Shown here one piece after another: positions 1 through 8,620 of a stretch of DNA of 34,558 bases. Under the pieces are notes generated by a model. The model had not been told where the DNA came from, made no database searches, and worked only from the letters and a program-made list of their open reading frames with translations. Position 1 is the first letter of the stretch. Each line of letters starts with the position of its first letter. This DNA is from an uncultured Planctomycetaceae bacterium (GTDB lineage Bacteria > Planctomycetota > Planctomycetia > Planctomycetales > Planctomycetaceae), in the NCBI GenBank assembly GCA_903861195.1, contig CAIOTJ010000095.1, forward strand, positions 1 to 34,558, given 5' to 3'. A program made the position numbers and the translations under genes.

Positions 1-1
1 A

Positions 2-916
2 TGGAAGCGGGCCCAGGAATTCCACACGCGGAACTCGATCTCGGCGGCCGATCTCGACCTGGCCCGGGCCAACTGGCAGGCCGCCCAGGCGGCGGTCTCG
101 GTGGCCGAGGCGTCTCTCGAGCAGGCCAAGGCCAGCCTGCACGAGGCCGAGATCAACCTCGGCTACTGCACCATTCGCTCCCCTGTGAAGGGGGTCATCA
201 TCGACCGGCGGGTCAATGTGGGGCAGACGGTGGTCGCCAGCCTGAATGCCCCCAGCCTGTTCCTGATCGCCAAGGACCTGCGGCGGCTGCAGGTCTGGGC
301 CTCGGTCAATGAGGCCGACATCGGCCAGATTTACGTGGGACAGGGGGTCAAGTTCACTGTCGACGCCCGCCCCAATGAAGTCTTCCGCGGCACCGTCTCG
401 CAAATCCGCCTGAATGCCACGATGACGCAAAACGTGGTCACCTACACCGTGGTCGTCAGCACCGACAACAGCGAATTGCGGTTGCTCCCCTATTTGACCG
501 CCACCCTGCAGTTCGAGCGGGAGTCGCGCCGCGATGTGCTGACGGTTCCCAATGTGGCATTGCGATGGCAGCCCCGCAGTGGCCCGACCGGGGGCGCAGT
601 CGCCACCGCCAATGGCGGTACGAAAGGAGACTCGGGAGGGGGCGGCCCCGGAAAAGCCGCGGGCGCGGGACGCGACCCTAAAACGGGGCGAGTCTGGATC
701 CGCGAGAAAGACGCCGTACGCCCCATCGACGTCCAGGTCGGGCTGACCGACGGTGTGGTGACCGAAGTCGAGGGAGCGGGACTTTCTGAGGGCATGGTGG
801 TGATCGTGGCGGATGTCCTGCTCGAATCCTCCGGCCCCTCCAGTCCGTTCGCCCCCAAAACTCAGGGAGGATCGTCTCCCGCCGGCGGGACCAAAGCCGG
901 AGGGCGCGCCCCATGA
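2..916 (+). CDS. MacA-like efflux periplasmic adaptor subunit (HlyD family), 5' end outside window
   Basis: The frame is open from base 2, so the gene starts upstream of the window; 304 C-terminal residues are visible. They begin inside an Ala/Glu-rich coiled-coil hairpin. A lipoyl-like half motif follows (NLGYCTIRSPVKGVI, then VGQTVV), and then the beta-barrel region (VWASVNEADIGQI onwards). This is the usual order in membrane-fusion adaptors of the HlyD/MacA type, which bridge an inner-membrane pump and an outer-membrane channel. A Gly-rich insert lies near visible residues 190-225, before the membrane-proximal domain (VRPIDVQVGLTDG). The stop TGA overlaps the ATG of the next gene (ATGA), which indicates translational coupling with the MacB-like transporter. 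The family call is firm; the substrate is unknown. Confidence 0.9.
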   Translation, partial: WKRAQEFHTRNSISAADLDLARANWQAAQAAVSVAEASLEQAKASLHEAEINLGYCTIRSPVKGVIIDRRVNVGQTVVASLNAPSLFLIAKDLRRLQVWASVNEADIGQIYVGQGVKFTVDARPNEVFRGTVSQIRLNATMTQNVVTYTVVVSTDNSELRLLPYLTATLQFERESRRDVLTVPNVALRWQPRSGPTGGAVATANGGTKGDSGGGGPGKAAGAGRDPKTGRVWIREKDAVRPIDVQVGLTDGVVTEVEGAGLSEGMVVIVADVLLESSGPSSPFAPKTQGGSSPAGGTKAGGRAP

Positions 917-3204
917 GTCCCACCCCCCTCACTCCGCCAGTGGCCCAGACAGCGCTCCAGACCGCCGAGCCGCTTATTTTGCTCTCGGAGATCACCAAGA
1001 CCTACGAGATGGGGGAGGTGGCGGTCCCCGTGCTGCAGGGAATCTCGTTGACGATCCGCCCGGGCGAGTACGTGGCGCTGATGGGGTCTTCCGGCTCGGG
1101 CAAGACCACGCTGATGAATCTGCTGGGGTGCCTCGACCGGCCCACCTCGGGCAGTTACCGCTTCGAGGGAATCGAACTGGCCGAGGCTACCGCCGATGAG
1201 CGGGCCAGAATCCGCAACACCCGGCTGGGGTTTGTTTTCCAGAGTTTTAACCTGCTCTCGCGGACCTCGGCCCTGCAAAACGTGTTGCTGCCGTTTGAGT
1301 ATGCCGCGAAGGCTGTGCCCGACGCCCGGCAAGAGGCGCGGGGAATCGCCTTGCTCGAGCGGGTGGGGCTGGGACAGCGGCTCGACCATGAACCGGCGCA
1401 AATGTCGGGGGGACAGCAGCAGCGGGTGGCGATCGCCCGGGCCCTGGTGAATCATCCTCCCTTGCTGCTGGCCGACGAACCAACTGGAAATCTCGACTCG
1501 AAGACCAGTGCCGAGATTCTCGACATGTTCGACCAACTGCATGCCGAGGGAATCACCATTGTGCTGGTGACGCATGATCCCGAGGTTGGGGCCCGGGCGC
1601 AGCGGGTGGTGCGGCTGAAGGACGGTCTGGTCGAATCGGATGGGCCATCCCCCCTGCGCATGGCGCGTGAACAGGCGCGGGCCGCGACACAGGCTCGCGA
1701 CGCGGCCGCCGCGGAGCAGGCTGGGTGCGCCGAGCCACCTCCGGCAACCGCCGCCAACCTGTCGGCCGCATCGACCACCACCCGTGACGGGCTGGACCCA
1801 ACGACCGGCTCGTCCCTGCCGGGGGGCCTCCCCTGGATGCCGCGCAGCCTGCAGACCGCCTTCAAGGCGTTGCGTCGCAATTCGCTGCGGTCGGGGCTGA
1901 CGATGCTGGGAATTGTGATCGGAGTCGCGGCGGTGATCGCGATGATGGAGATTGGCGAAGGTTCCAACAAGGCGATCCAGAAGACCATCGCCAGCATGGG
2001 GGCCAACAACCTGCTGATCATGCCGGGGGCCGCCTCGAGCGGCGGGGTGACATTTGGCGGGGGCAGCAGCCTGACATTGACGCCGCGCGACTGCGTCGAG
2101 GTCCTGCGGCAAGTGCCGTCGGTCACCCAGGCGGCCCCCATCGTGCGGGCCCGAACGCAGATCATCTACAAAAACCGCAACTGGGTGCCGGTCTACATCT
2201 ATGGGACCAGTCCCGAGTTCCTCGATGTGCGCGACTGGCAAGAGCTGGAACTGGGGGAGATGTTCGGCGAGCGGGAGGTGCGCAATGGCAGCCAGGTGTG
2301 CGTGGTGGGGCAGACCATCGTCCGCGAGTTGTTCCGGGGGGAATCGCCGGTCGGCGAAGAACTGCGCATCCAGAACGTCGCGTTCCGGGTGATTGGAGTG
2401 CTGCGCCGCAAGGGAGCCAACATGACGGGGGTCGATCAGGATGACATCGTGCTGGCGCCGTGGACGGCGATCAAATCCCGGGTCGCGGCCACCTCGGCCA
2501 CCACCGTCAACCAGAGCGTGCCGGCGGGGGCCGACAGTCTGCAGAAGGTAAATACCCTGAACCGGCTGTATCCGGGGGCGAGCCCGCTGTATCCGGTCCC
2601 CTCGATCACCCAGCAGGCCAACACTCCGCAGCCGGTCCGATTCACCAATATTGACCAGATCCTGGTGAGAGTATCGAGCGCGGCGGAAGTTCCCGATGCG
2701 ATCGCGCAGATCAAGGGGGTGATCCGCGAGCAGCACCGGTTGCGGCGGAACCAGCCTGACGACTTCAACATCCGCGACATGGCCGAGGCGAACAAGGCGC
2801 TGACCGCCACGACGGAAACCATGGGGACCTTGTTGATGTGGGTGGCCCTGATCTCGCTGATCGTGGGGGGCGTGGGGATCATGAACATCATGCTGGTCTC
2901 GGTGACCGAGCGGACGCGGGAGATTGGACTGCGGATGGCGATTGGGGCCCGCGGGGGAGATATTCTCGATCAGTTTCTCGTGGAGGCGGTGGTGCTCTGC
3001 CTCGCGGGGGGCGCGCTGGGCATCGCCCTGGGGCGGGGAAGTTCGATTCTCGTACGCGAGTTGCTGGAGTGGCCGACCGAACTGGCCCCCGGGGCGATGA
3101 TCGCCTCGGTCTTCGTCTCGCTGACGGTGGGACTGGTGTTTGGGTTCTACCCCGCCTGGAAAGCGTCGCGGCTGGACCCCATCACGGCGTTGCGGTTTGA
3201 GTGA
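913..3204 (+). CDS. MacB-like ABC transporter, ATP-binding domain fused to FtsX-type permease
   Basis: A 763-residue fusion. The N-terminal ATPase has Walker A GSSGSGKT (58-65), Q-loop Gln110, signature SGGQQ (165-169), Walker B LLLADEPT (184-191, catalytic Glu189) and switch His221. An Ala/Pro-rich linker (about 240-308) precedes TM1 (about 327-346), then a large MacB-type periplasmic core. TM2-4 lie at about 640-663, 688-708 and 729-749, and the C-terminal end is the typical PAWKASRLDPITALRFE. MacB-type mechanotransmitters export peptides, siderophores, lipoproteins or macrolides through a MacA adaptor and an outer-membrane channel; no channel gene is visible downstream. The gene overlaps the adaptor gene by four bases. 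The linker of about 65 residues seems longer than in typical MacB. MacB-like is secure; the substrate cannot be read. Confidence 0.93.
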   Translation: MSPTPLTPPVAQTALQTAEPLILLSEITKTYEMGEVAVPVLQGISLTIRPGEYVALMGSSGSGKTTLMNLLGCLDRPTSGSYRFEGIELAEATADERARIRNTRLGFVFQSFNLLSRTSALQNVLLPFEYAAKAVPDARQEARGIALLERVGLGQRLDHEPAQMSGGQQQRVAIARALVNHPPLLLADEPTGNLDSKTSAEILDMFDQLHAEGITIVLVTHDPEVGARAQRVVRLKDGLVESDGPSPLRMAREQARAATQARDAAAAEQAGCAEPPPATAANLSAASTTTRDGLDPTTGSSLPGGLPWMPRSLQTAFKALRRNSLRSGLTMLGIVIGVAAVIAMMEIGEGSNKAIQKTIASMGANNLLIMPGAASSGGVTFGGGSSLTLTPRDCVEVLRQVPSVTQAAPIVRARTQIIYKNRNWVPVYIYGTSPEFLDVRDWQELELGEMFGEREVRNGSQVCVVGQTIVRELFRGESPVGEELRIQNVAFRVIGVLRRKGANMTGVDQDDIVLAPWTAIKSRVAATSATTVNQSVPAGADSLQKVNTLNRLYPGASPLYPVPSITQQANTPQPVRFTNIDQILVRVSSAAEVPDAIAQIKGVIREQHRLRRNQPDDFNIRDMAEANKALTATTETMGTLLMWVALISLIVGGVGIMNIMLVSVTERTREIGLRMAIGARGGDILDQFLVEAVVLCLAGGALGIALGRGSSILVRELLEWPTELAPGAMIASVFVSLTVGLVFGFYPAWKASRLDPITALRFE

Positions 3205-3536
3205 GGTCGCTGCGGGCTGTCTGGCGTTCGACTTCTTGAGCCTGCCGGCTGTCGGTGGTCGTCGCCGTGCGCGGGGTTGAATTCTCCCGGATCGGGGAAG
3301 AGTTCGACACGACCCCCCTCACGGTTTCTGTGCGTCAAACAGCAAACCGCACTCCTTGCCGCCAATCCATGACGGCGCCGGGCCCGGCGGGGCACCAACG
3401 GCACGCTCTTTCGCACACCGGTCTCTCAGAAAGTTCTTGAGACGGCCTGGGGGACGTTCGGACGATTCGTCTTGTGGGTGAGCGCGCGCAATGCGCCAGG
3501 GAATGGGGTGTCGGCTGGGAACTCTTGGCAAGAGAG

Positions 3537-3783
3537 ATGTTGATGAATCCTGTTGATCCCGCGGCGGTGGTCATCCGGGTGGGAACTCCCGAGTGGGCGG
3601 CTCTGAATCAGCGCTGTTTCGAGTTGATTTTCGTAAGAATCGCGAAGGACTCCCGGAAGTTGAGATGCGGGAGCTGACCGCGCTGGATCAGTCTGCTGAC
3701 CGGGCGATTGGCGAGGCTTTTCCCTGCCCGCCGGCACTCAAAGAAGTCTCGCCGAAACTGGACCAGATCTACGATCCAACGTG
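3537..3783 (+). pseudogene. small planctomycete-type hypothetical protein, frameshifted
   Basis: Two adjacent frames join into one plausible small protein of about 80 residues. Frame A runs from ATG 3537 or 3543 and reads VVIRVGTPEWAALNQRCFELI to about 3629. Frame B takes over at about 3629-3632, reads RKNREGLPEVEMRELTALD and continues through AFPCPPALKEVSPKLDQIYD to TGA at 3781-3783. The joined pattern (ELI, one residue, RKxREGL, E-rich helix, then AFPxPP) resembles small uncharacterised planctomycete proteins I recall. That resemblance is from memory and was not searched. One missing base near 3629 would explain the break. It could be a true pseudogene or a sequencing error. Function unknown. 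Confidence 0.5.
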
Positions 3784-3955
3784 ATGGATTGGCCTCGACC
3801 GTTTGAGATCGTTGTCGGTTTCGCCGGTTCGCGTTCACGGTCCGGCTCGCGATTCCAGTCAAGCCAGGTGCAAGCCGTTTCCGCGGGATGAGTTCTGTTG
3901 TCGATGTGTTTCTTGCCTTTCTCGGGAACGGCGGTCTCCCAAGGGGGCTGACTCC

Positions 3956-3987
3956 TTCTCGGTAGATCACTTTCTCAGTAGATCACT
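3956..3987 (+). repeat. two tandem copies of a 16-base unit
   Basis: The unit TTCTCRGTAGATCACT occurs at 3956-3971 and again at 3972-3987, differing at one base (G/A). It lies in noncoding DNA and has no obvious role; replication slippage is the simplest explanation. Confidence 0.7.
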
Positions 3988-4650
3988 TTGTTTCCAGAGT
4001 CCAGATGTCGCCGCAAGGACGGTCCTATGAAAACCTGGTGGATTCATGTTTGTGCGGCAATTCCCTCAAGCAGGATGTCACCGGCCTGATGAATCCCAAT
4101 GAGGCTGGATACGGTGCGCATCTCCGAATCGACGCCGATGGTCGAGTTGTGAGTGACACTCCCAAGGGGAGTGACGTCGTTGACATTTTGATGCTGGATG
4201 AATCAGAGATCCGACAGATGTGACTTTTGGTGTTGAAAATCATTCAGGCCAAGATCGACTTTCCGGACCATCCCTCCATCGATGCCGTGTTTCGTCACTG
4301 GTTCAGCGACCCCGACGACTTGCCCGATCTGTCCCGACTCTCCTCTCCCGGGGGGGAATTCCCGACCGGGCGGGGATTGCCAACTGCCATTTCAGTCGCC
4401 GGTCTCGGGGCGACTTGCCCGAGCTCTGCTGAGTTCCGCCCAGGGACTGGGCTCGGCCGCCGATCTGGGCAGCCCCTCGACAGAGGGCCAGGCGGAATGC
4501 TGCCAGCCGTCCACGGGGGTTGGGAACACGCGGCAGAACTTCTCTCGGTCCAGTGGGCTGGAATTGCCGATGGATCAAGCGGGGTTTATGATTTGTGGAT
4601 GTGTCACGGACGAGGACGGTTTCCGGCGGACCCTGGTGGAAGGTTGAGCG

Positions 4651-6117
4651 ATGTCTGTGCCCCGATCTGCGATGGCCTGCGGTCACCCCCGGTTGTCCCG
4701 GCGTTCTGCCGTGCAGGCCGGTGCGGTGGGACTGCTGGGGCTGGGGACCAATCACCTGCAGGCTCTGCGGGAAGCCCGGGCGGCCGAAGTGGCCGGCGGG
4801 ACTCCGGCCCGGGCCCGTTCGGTGATCTACATCTTTCTGTCGGGTGGGCTGGGTCAGCACGACAGCTTCGACATGAAGCCCGAGGCCCCGGCGGAGGTGC
4901 GGGGGGAATTCCGCCCCATCGACACCAACACGCCCGGGCTGCAGATCTGCGAACATCTGCCGCTCTTGGCCCAGCGAAGCCACCTCTGGGGTTTGTGCCG
5001 GTCGTTGGCCCACCCCAGCAACGACCACTCGGCCGGGCATCACATCATGCTGACCGGGCGGACGATGCTGCCCCCCGGCTTTAATTCGTCGGTGCCGATG
5101 CCCACCGACTGGCCGGCCATCGCCGCCATCGCGGGGGGTGTCACGCAGCCCCGCAACAACCTGCCCCCCGCCGTGGTGCTACCCGAGAAGCTGGTGCACT
5201 ACTCGAAACGGGTCATTCCAGGACAGTTTGCCGGTTTGATGGGGGCCCGCCGCGATCCCTGGTTCATCGAAAGTTCTCCTTACAACTCGCTGGGGTATGG
5301 AGCGTACCCCGAGTATGAATTTGATCACCAGGATCGGCCGAACATGCCCCGGCGGACGGCGTTTCAGGCGCCAAGCCTGTCGTTGCCGGAGGGATTTGGA
5401 GAGCGCCGGCTGAGCGACCGTCTGGCCTTGCTGGGGCAGATCGACCGGCAGCGGGCTGACCTCGAGCGGCAGGCCCAGATTGAATCGTTCGATCGCTACC
5501 GCCAGGGGGCGATTTCGCTACTGACCGACCAGCGGATCCGGCAGGCGATTGATGTCACCCAGGCCACCGCTGAACAACAGGAGCGGTACGGGAAGAATTC
5601 GTTTGGCTGGTCGTTGCTGATGGCCCGCCGCCTGGTGGAGGCGGGGGTCAATCTGGTGCAGGTGAACCTGGGGAACAACGAGACCTGGGACACGCACGGG
5701 GAAATGTTCCCCCACCTCAAAGAGATGCTGTTTCCACCGACCGACAAGGCGCTCTCGGCCCTGCTGGACGACCTGTACGACAGTGGGCTGCTGGACTCGA
5801 CCCTGATTGTGATGGCGGGTGAGTTTGGCCGGACCCCGAAGATTTCGCACCTGCCCCAGCACTACAAGCTGCCGGGGCGGGACCACTGGGGAGCGGTCCA
5901 GACAGTGTTTTTCGCGGGGGGTGGGGTGCGAGGGGGGACGGTGGTTGGTTCGACCGACAAGCTGGGGGCGTACCCGGCGGCGCATCCGCAGCGACCCGAG
6001 AACATGGCGGCCACCATTTACAGTGCCCTGGGACTGCCGGAGACAACCGCCTGGTTCGACGAAACCGGGCGACCGAACCACATTTATTACGGAGACCCTA
6101 TTGCGGGCCTGACCTGA
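4651..6117 (+). CDS. DUF1501 domain-containing protein, twin-arginine-like signal
   Basis: A 488-residue protein. The N-terminus has a twin-arginine-like segment (SRRSAVQAGAVGLLGLG, about residues 16-32), followed by the family hallmarks: IYIFLSGGLGQHDSFDMKP, then PAEVRGEFRPIDTNTPG, ICEHLPLLA, a DHSAGHH segment, WDTHGEMFPHLKE, MAGEFGRTPKI, GRDHWG and the C-terminal HPQRPENMAATIYSALG. DUF1501 proteins have a sulfatase/alkaline phosphatase-like fold and are greatly expanded in planctomycetes; their reaction is not established. The start is supported by GGAAGG at 4638-4643, seven bases upstream of the ATG. In planctomycetes such genes usually follow a DUF1549/DUF1553 (cytochrome-c-like) partner. 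None is present here, so this copy looks like an orphan. Export by Tat is inferred from the RR motif. Confidence 0.93.
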   Translation: MSVPRSAMACGHPRLSRRSAVQAGAVGLLGLGTNHLQALREARAAEVAGGTPARARSVIYIFLSGGLGQHDSFDMKPEAPAEVRGEFRPIDTNTPGLQICEHLPLLAQRSHLWGLCRSLAHPSNDHSAGHHIMLTGRTMLPPGFNSSVPMPTDWPAIAAIAGGVTQPRNNLPPAVVLPEKLVHYSKRVIPGQFAGLMGARRDPWFIESSPYNSLGYGAYPEYEFDHQDRPNMPRRTAFQAPSLSLPEGFGERRLSDRLALLGQIDRQRADLERQAQIESFDRYRQGAISLLTDQRIRQAIDVTQATAEQQERYGKNSFGWSLLMARRLVEAGVNLVQVNLGNNETWDTHGEMFPHLKEMLFPPTDKALSALLDDLYDSGLLDSTLIVMAGEFGRTPKISHLPQHYKLPGRDHWGAVQTVFFAGGGVRGGTVVGSTDKLGAYPAAHPQRPENMAATIYSALGLPETTAWFDETGRPNHIYYGDPIAGLT

Positions 6118-6314
6118 GCCGCCGGGGGCGGGTTGGTCTCTGCGGGGGAGGGCTGCGGAGGCTTGACGCCCGCACAGGTGGTGAGGGTGGTCCAGCGACC
6201 ATCCAGCCGACCGATGAGGGGGTTGGAATCCCCACCACAGGCTGGGAAAACCCGGGACAGAACCGTCCGCTGGTGAACAGATCGGCTGTGCCGGCTGGAA
6301 TTTCCCCGCGCAAC

Positions 6315-6343
6315 TTGACAGTTGGATCGTCCACCTGTAGCTT
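6315..6343 (+). promoter_or_regulatory. candidate sigma-70-type promoter for nusA
   Basis: A perfect -35 hexamer TTGACA (6315-6320) is followed by a 17-base spacer and TAGCTT (6338-6343), which keeps the first, second and last bases of TATAAT. The same TTGACA-N17-TANNTT layout occurs upstream of the DUF1573 gene. Transcription would start near 6350. The distance to nusA is long, so a nearer unseen promoter is possible. Confidence 0.4.
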
Positions 6344-6478
6344 TATTACGAGAGATTCGAGGTGAGTTGGGCGAGCAACGGGCTCGGCCAACGGGCGATG
6401 AATTTTGACGTCTTTGGTCGACGTGTGTGAACCAAGGTTGTAAATCTTCAGTTCGTTTCACCAAGAAGGCTCTTCAAC

Positions 6479-6536
6479 CAGAGAATTCTGAACGCAGAAG
6501 TCTCTACACAGAATTCTCTGCACAGAGAACGTTGCC
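6479..6536 (+). repeat. inverted repeat and 14-base imperfect tandem repeats in the nusA leader
   Basis: CAGAGAATTCTG (6479-6490) and CAGAATTCTCTG (6509-6520) are perfect inverted 12-mers separated by 18 bases. The same stretch also reads as imperfect 14-base tandem units at 6495-6508 (CAGAAGTCTCTACA), 6509-6522 (CAGAATTCTCTGCA) and 6523-6536 (degenerate). It could form a stem in the leader RNA or bind a dimeric protein. Confidence 0.6.
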
Positions 6537-6727
6537 AAGACACGTCAGGCTTCGCTCGGAAGCGAGCTGGCACACCGAGGACGACCGTATGTAGTCGAGA
6601 TGGAACGGCCTTCGGGCCGCCCAATTCTGGTCGCCTGCGACAGGGGGGATAGTGCCGGTCCACCACATGGACTGGGTTCTGTCCGTGTTGGCGTGGCGGT
6701 CTCTGGCGGAGAGTCGGCGAGTTGCCT

Positions 6728-6753
6728 GTGGGAGCTCGACTCCCGCCTTTTTT
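6728..6753 (+). terminator. intrinsic terminator-like hairpin just upstream of nusA (possible attenuator)
   Basis: GTGGGAG (6728-6734) pairs with CTCCCGC (6740-6746) across a CTCGA loop. This gives a 7-bp stem with one G-U pair, followed by C and six Ts (6748-6753). It ends 33 bases before the nusA ATG and points the same way. No complete gene precedes it, so it is better read as a leader terminator for nusA than as the end of another transcript. Confidence 0.6.
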
Positions 6754-6786
6754 GTTGGCGGAGCGGACGAAGGACTGAAGAAGATC

Positions 6787-8163
6787 ATGAACGACGCCGA
6801 AGTGCTGCGGACGGTCGACGCGATCCATCGCGACAAGAACATCGACAAAGAGATTGTGTTCGAAGTACTCGAACAGGCAATCTTGTCGGCGGCGCGCAAG
6901 CATTACGGCGAAGAGATCCCCCTCGAGTCAAAAATCGACCGGATCACAGGTCACACGACGGTGATCAAAGAGGGGGCTCCGATTGATTCGGAGCAGTTGG
7001 GAGAGATCCTGGGGCGGATCTCGGCGCAAAGCGCCAAGCAGGTGATGATCCAGAAGATCCGCGAAGCGGAACGTGATGCCCTGTTTGACGAATACCTGTC
7101 AATGCGGGGTTCGCTGGTCAATGGCACGATCACCCGGTTCGAGGGTTCGACCGCGGCGGTGAACCTGGGGAAGGTCGAGGGGATTCTCCCCAAGAGTGAG
7201 CAAATTCCCGGGGAATCGTTCCGGGTGGGTGAGCGGGTGCGGGCCGTTGTTTTGGAAGTGCGCAAAGCGGGTGCCCGGGTGCGGATCGTGCTGTCTCGCG
7301 TGCATCCCGACCTGGTGCGTCGTCTGTTTGAAATTGAGATTCCCGAGATCAGTGAGCAGGTGATTGAGATCCGTTCGCTGGCGCGCGAGGCGGGCTATCG
7401 GTCCAAAGTGGCCGTCTCTTGCCTGGATCAGAAAATTGACGCGGTCGGTGCCTGCGTAGGGGTCCGGGGTTCGCGCATCAAGAATATCGTCGAGGAATTG
7501 GCGGGCGAGCGGATTGACATTGTCCGCTGGAACGATTCGCTGCAGGTGCTGGTTCCCAACGCCCTCCAGCCGGCTGAAGTGGAAGAGGTCATTCTCTGCC
7601 CGATGCTGGGCCGGGTGATTGTCCTGGTGAAGGATGACCAGCTGTCTCTGGCGATTGGCAAGCGGGGCCAGAATGTGCGGCTGGCGTCGAAGTTGGTCGG
7701 CTGGGACATCGACATCATGACCCGCGACGAGCTGAACGAAAAGCTCGACAAATCTCTCGAGGCCTTCAGCTCGATTCCGGGGGCACCCCCCGAGATGGCC
7801 GAGAACCTCATCGAACAGGGCTTTTTCACCTTCGACGACCTGTCGGTCATCGAGCTCGACCAACTGGCGGAACTCTCGGGGTTGAGCGAAGACGAATGCA
7901 TGGGGGTGGTCGAATACGCCGAACAGGAAGCTGAGCGGCTCGAGGCGGAGCAGGCCGCCCAGAAAGCCGCGGGTACGCTCCCTCCCCGGTCCCCCGCGCG
8001 GACGCCCGGAGGAAAGACAGCCGTGATCGAGGAGCCTCCTGTGGAGGACCTGGAATCCACACCCGCTCCCGAGGCAGAAGAGGCGGTGGTACCCGCCGCT
8101 GGACCAGACACAACCACTGTGGAGGAGAGTTCGAATGAGGGGGGGGCGGCGGCCAGTCACTAA
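6787..8163 (+). CDS. nusA: transcription termination/antitermination protein NusA
   Basis: A 458-residue NusA, the RNA polymerase-binding factor that modulates pausing, intrinsic termination and antitermination. The N-terminal polymerase-binding domain (about 1-105) is followed by an S1 domain (about 107-172). KH1 carries GVRGSR (225-230) and KH2 carries GKRGQN (291-296). A helix-hairpin-helix region (about 335-385, [15 protein letters not shown] onwards) precedes an acidic, Pro-rich tail. The ATG at 6787 is preferred over an in-frame ATG at 6652. It begins the conserved helix ([13 protein letters not shown]), follows purine-rich GAAGAAG, and the extra upstream residues would be encoded across the terminator hairpin. 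rimP, the usual upstream neighbour, is absent. infB follows on the same strand but after 694 bases. Confidence 0.97.
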   Translation: MNDAEVLRTVDAIHRDKNIDKEIVFEVLEQAILSAARKHYGEEIPLESKIDRITGHTTVIKEGAPIDSEQLGEILGRISAQSAKQVMIQKIREAERDALFDEYLSMRGSLVNGTITRFEGSTAAVNLGKVEGILPKSEQIPGESFRVGERVRAVVLEVRKAGARVRIVLSRVHPDLVRRLFEIEIPEISEQVIEIRSLAREAGYRSKVAVSCLDQKIDAVGACVGVRGSRIKNIVEELAGERIDIVRWNDSLQVLVPNALQPAEVEEVILCPMLGRVIVLVKDDQLSLAIGKRGQNVRLASKLVGWDIDIMTRDELNEKLDKSLEAFSSIPGAPPEMAENLIEQGFFTFDDLSVIELDQLAELSGLSEDECMGVVEYAEQEAERLEAEQAAQKAAGTLPPRSPARTPGGKTAVIEEPPVEDLESTPAPEAEEAVVPAAGPDTTTVEESSNEGGAAASH

Positions 8164-8189
8164 CAGCAGTCACTGAGAACAGGATGGGG

Positions 8190-8208
8190 GAAGGCCCTGT
8201 GGGCTTTC
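8190..8208 (+). terminator. hairpin after nusA, no T tract
   Basis: GAAGGCCC pairs with GGGCTTTC across a TGT loop (8 bp with one G-U pair), 27 bases after the nusA stop. No run of Ts follows. It may be a Rho-type or weak terminator, or only an RNA-stabilising stem. Confidence 0.3.
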
Positions 8209-8401
8209 AGCAACAGACCCTGCGGGGGCTTGGCCCAGAAGACCCTCCGGACCAAAAGTCGAGACACCCTGCTGCCGGATCACTCCGGATGCTTGATGGA
8301 TGATCTCAAGTCGCGGATCGAAGACAGATCCAGCAGCTTGCGGGATCGATCCCGACGGCAGAGCGGGACTGGCTTGGGCATTTGGGAAGAAAACGCAACG
8401 A

Positions 8402-8437
8402 GAGACTCGCCGAGAGACTCGCCGAGAGATTCGCATC
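8402..8437 (+). repeat. 12-base tandem repeat
   Basis: GAGACTCGCCGA occurs at 8402-8413 and 8414-8425, with a diverged third copy at 8426-8437. It lies in the noncoding nusA-infB spacer. Confidence 0.75.
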
Positions 8438-8620
8438 GAGCAGTGGAAAGCTGTCGGCCCCATGCGGGGACGAATTTCATCTCGACCACGCGACATTCGG
8501 GGCGAATGATGGGAAGTGGCGAACGAAAGCGAGGGATGTCAGTCATCCAGCCTTCCGTTCGTCCCGCACGAGGCCGTGGGTCTCGGGTGTGCTGGGTGAA
8601 GATTGCCGGTTGATCATTCG

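Larger units (their letters stand above)
3205..4650 (+). other. gene-poor, decayed-looking intergenic stretch
   Basis: These 1.4 kb separate the MacB-like gene from the DUF1501 gene. The only interpretable coding remnant is the frameshifted small gene at 3537-3783. Short open frames such as 4089-4223 (44 codons from ATG, ending DESEIRQM) and 4282-4647 (ending just before the DUF1501 start) match no family I recognise. Base composition looks lower in GC than in the flanking genes, with frequent stops in all frames. A 16-base unit is repeated in tandem at 3956-3987. The stretch probably holds degraded genes. The region directly upstream of 4651 must also carry the promoter for the DUF1501 gene, but I see no convincing one. 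Confidence 0.5.
6118..6786 (+). other. nusA upstream region and long leader
   Basis: This noncoding stretch of about 670 bases lies between the DUF1501 stop and the nusA ATG. It holds a promoter-like TTGACA-N17-TAGCTT (6315-6343), a cluster of 14-base repeats with a perfect 12-base inverted repeat (6479-6536), and an intrinsic terminator-like hairpin with six Ts (6728-6753). If the promoter is real, transcription would begin near 6350 and the leader would be about 435 bases. No small gene, tRNA or rimP homologue is seen. GC around 6290-6560 looks lower than in the flanking genes. Confidence 0.6.

Noticed and set aside
862-2736. Long minus-strand open frame opposite the MacB-like gene; similar long antisense frames lie opposite infB (9701-12379) and the kinase gene (27919-29817)
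   Set aside because: Such frames are a by-product of high GC at third codon positions. The opposite strands encode clear conserved proteins, and the antisense products are Arg/Pro/His-rich without domains.
4005-4223. 72-codon open frame, or 44 codons from ATG 4089
   Set aside because: No recognisable family, no ribosome-binding site, and it lies in decayed DNA. The acidic end could be a remnant, but a gene cannot be supported.
4282-4647. 121-codon frame ending just upstream of the DUF1501 ATG
   Set aside because: The position looks operon-like, but the sequence has no recognisable domain and no ribosome-binding site. It is kept as an unproven remnant only.
4227-5084. 285-codon plus-strand frame overlapping the DUF1501 start
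   Set aside because: Its second half is out of frame with the clear DUF1501 gene and its composition is Gly/Pro/Arg-rich, without a domain.
6218-6234. A tRNA T-arm-like sequence (GGGG-TTGGAAT-CCCC)
   Set aside because: The T-loop C56 is replaced by G, and no matching acceptor, D-arm or anticodon arm lies upstream, so it is not a tRNA.
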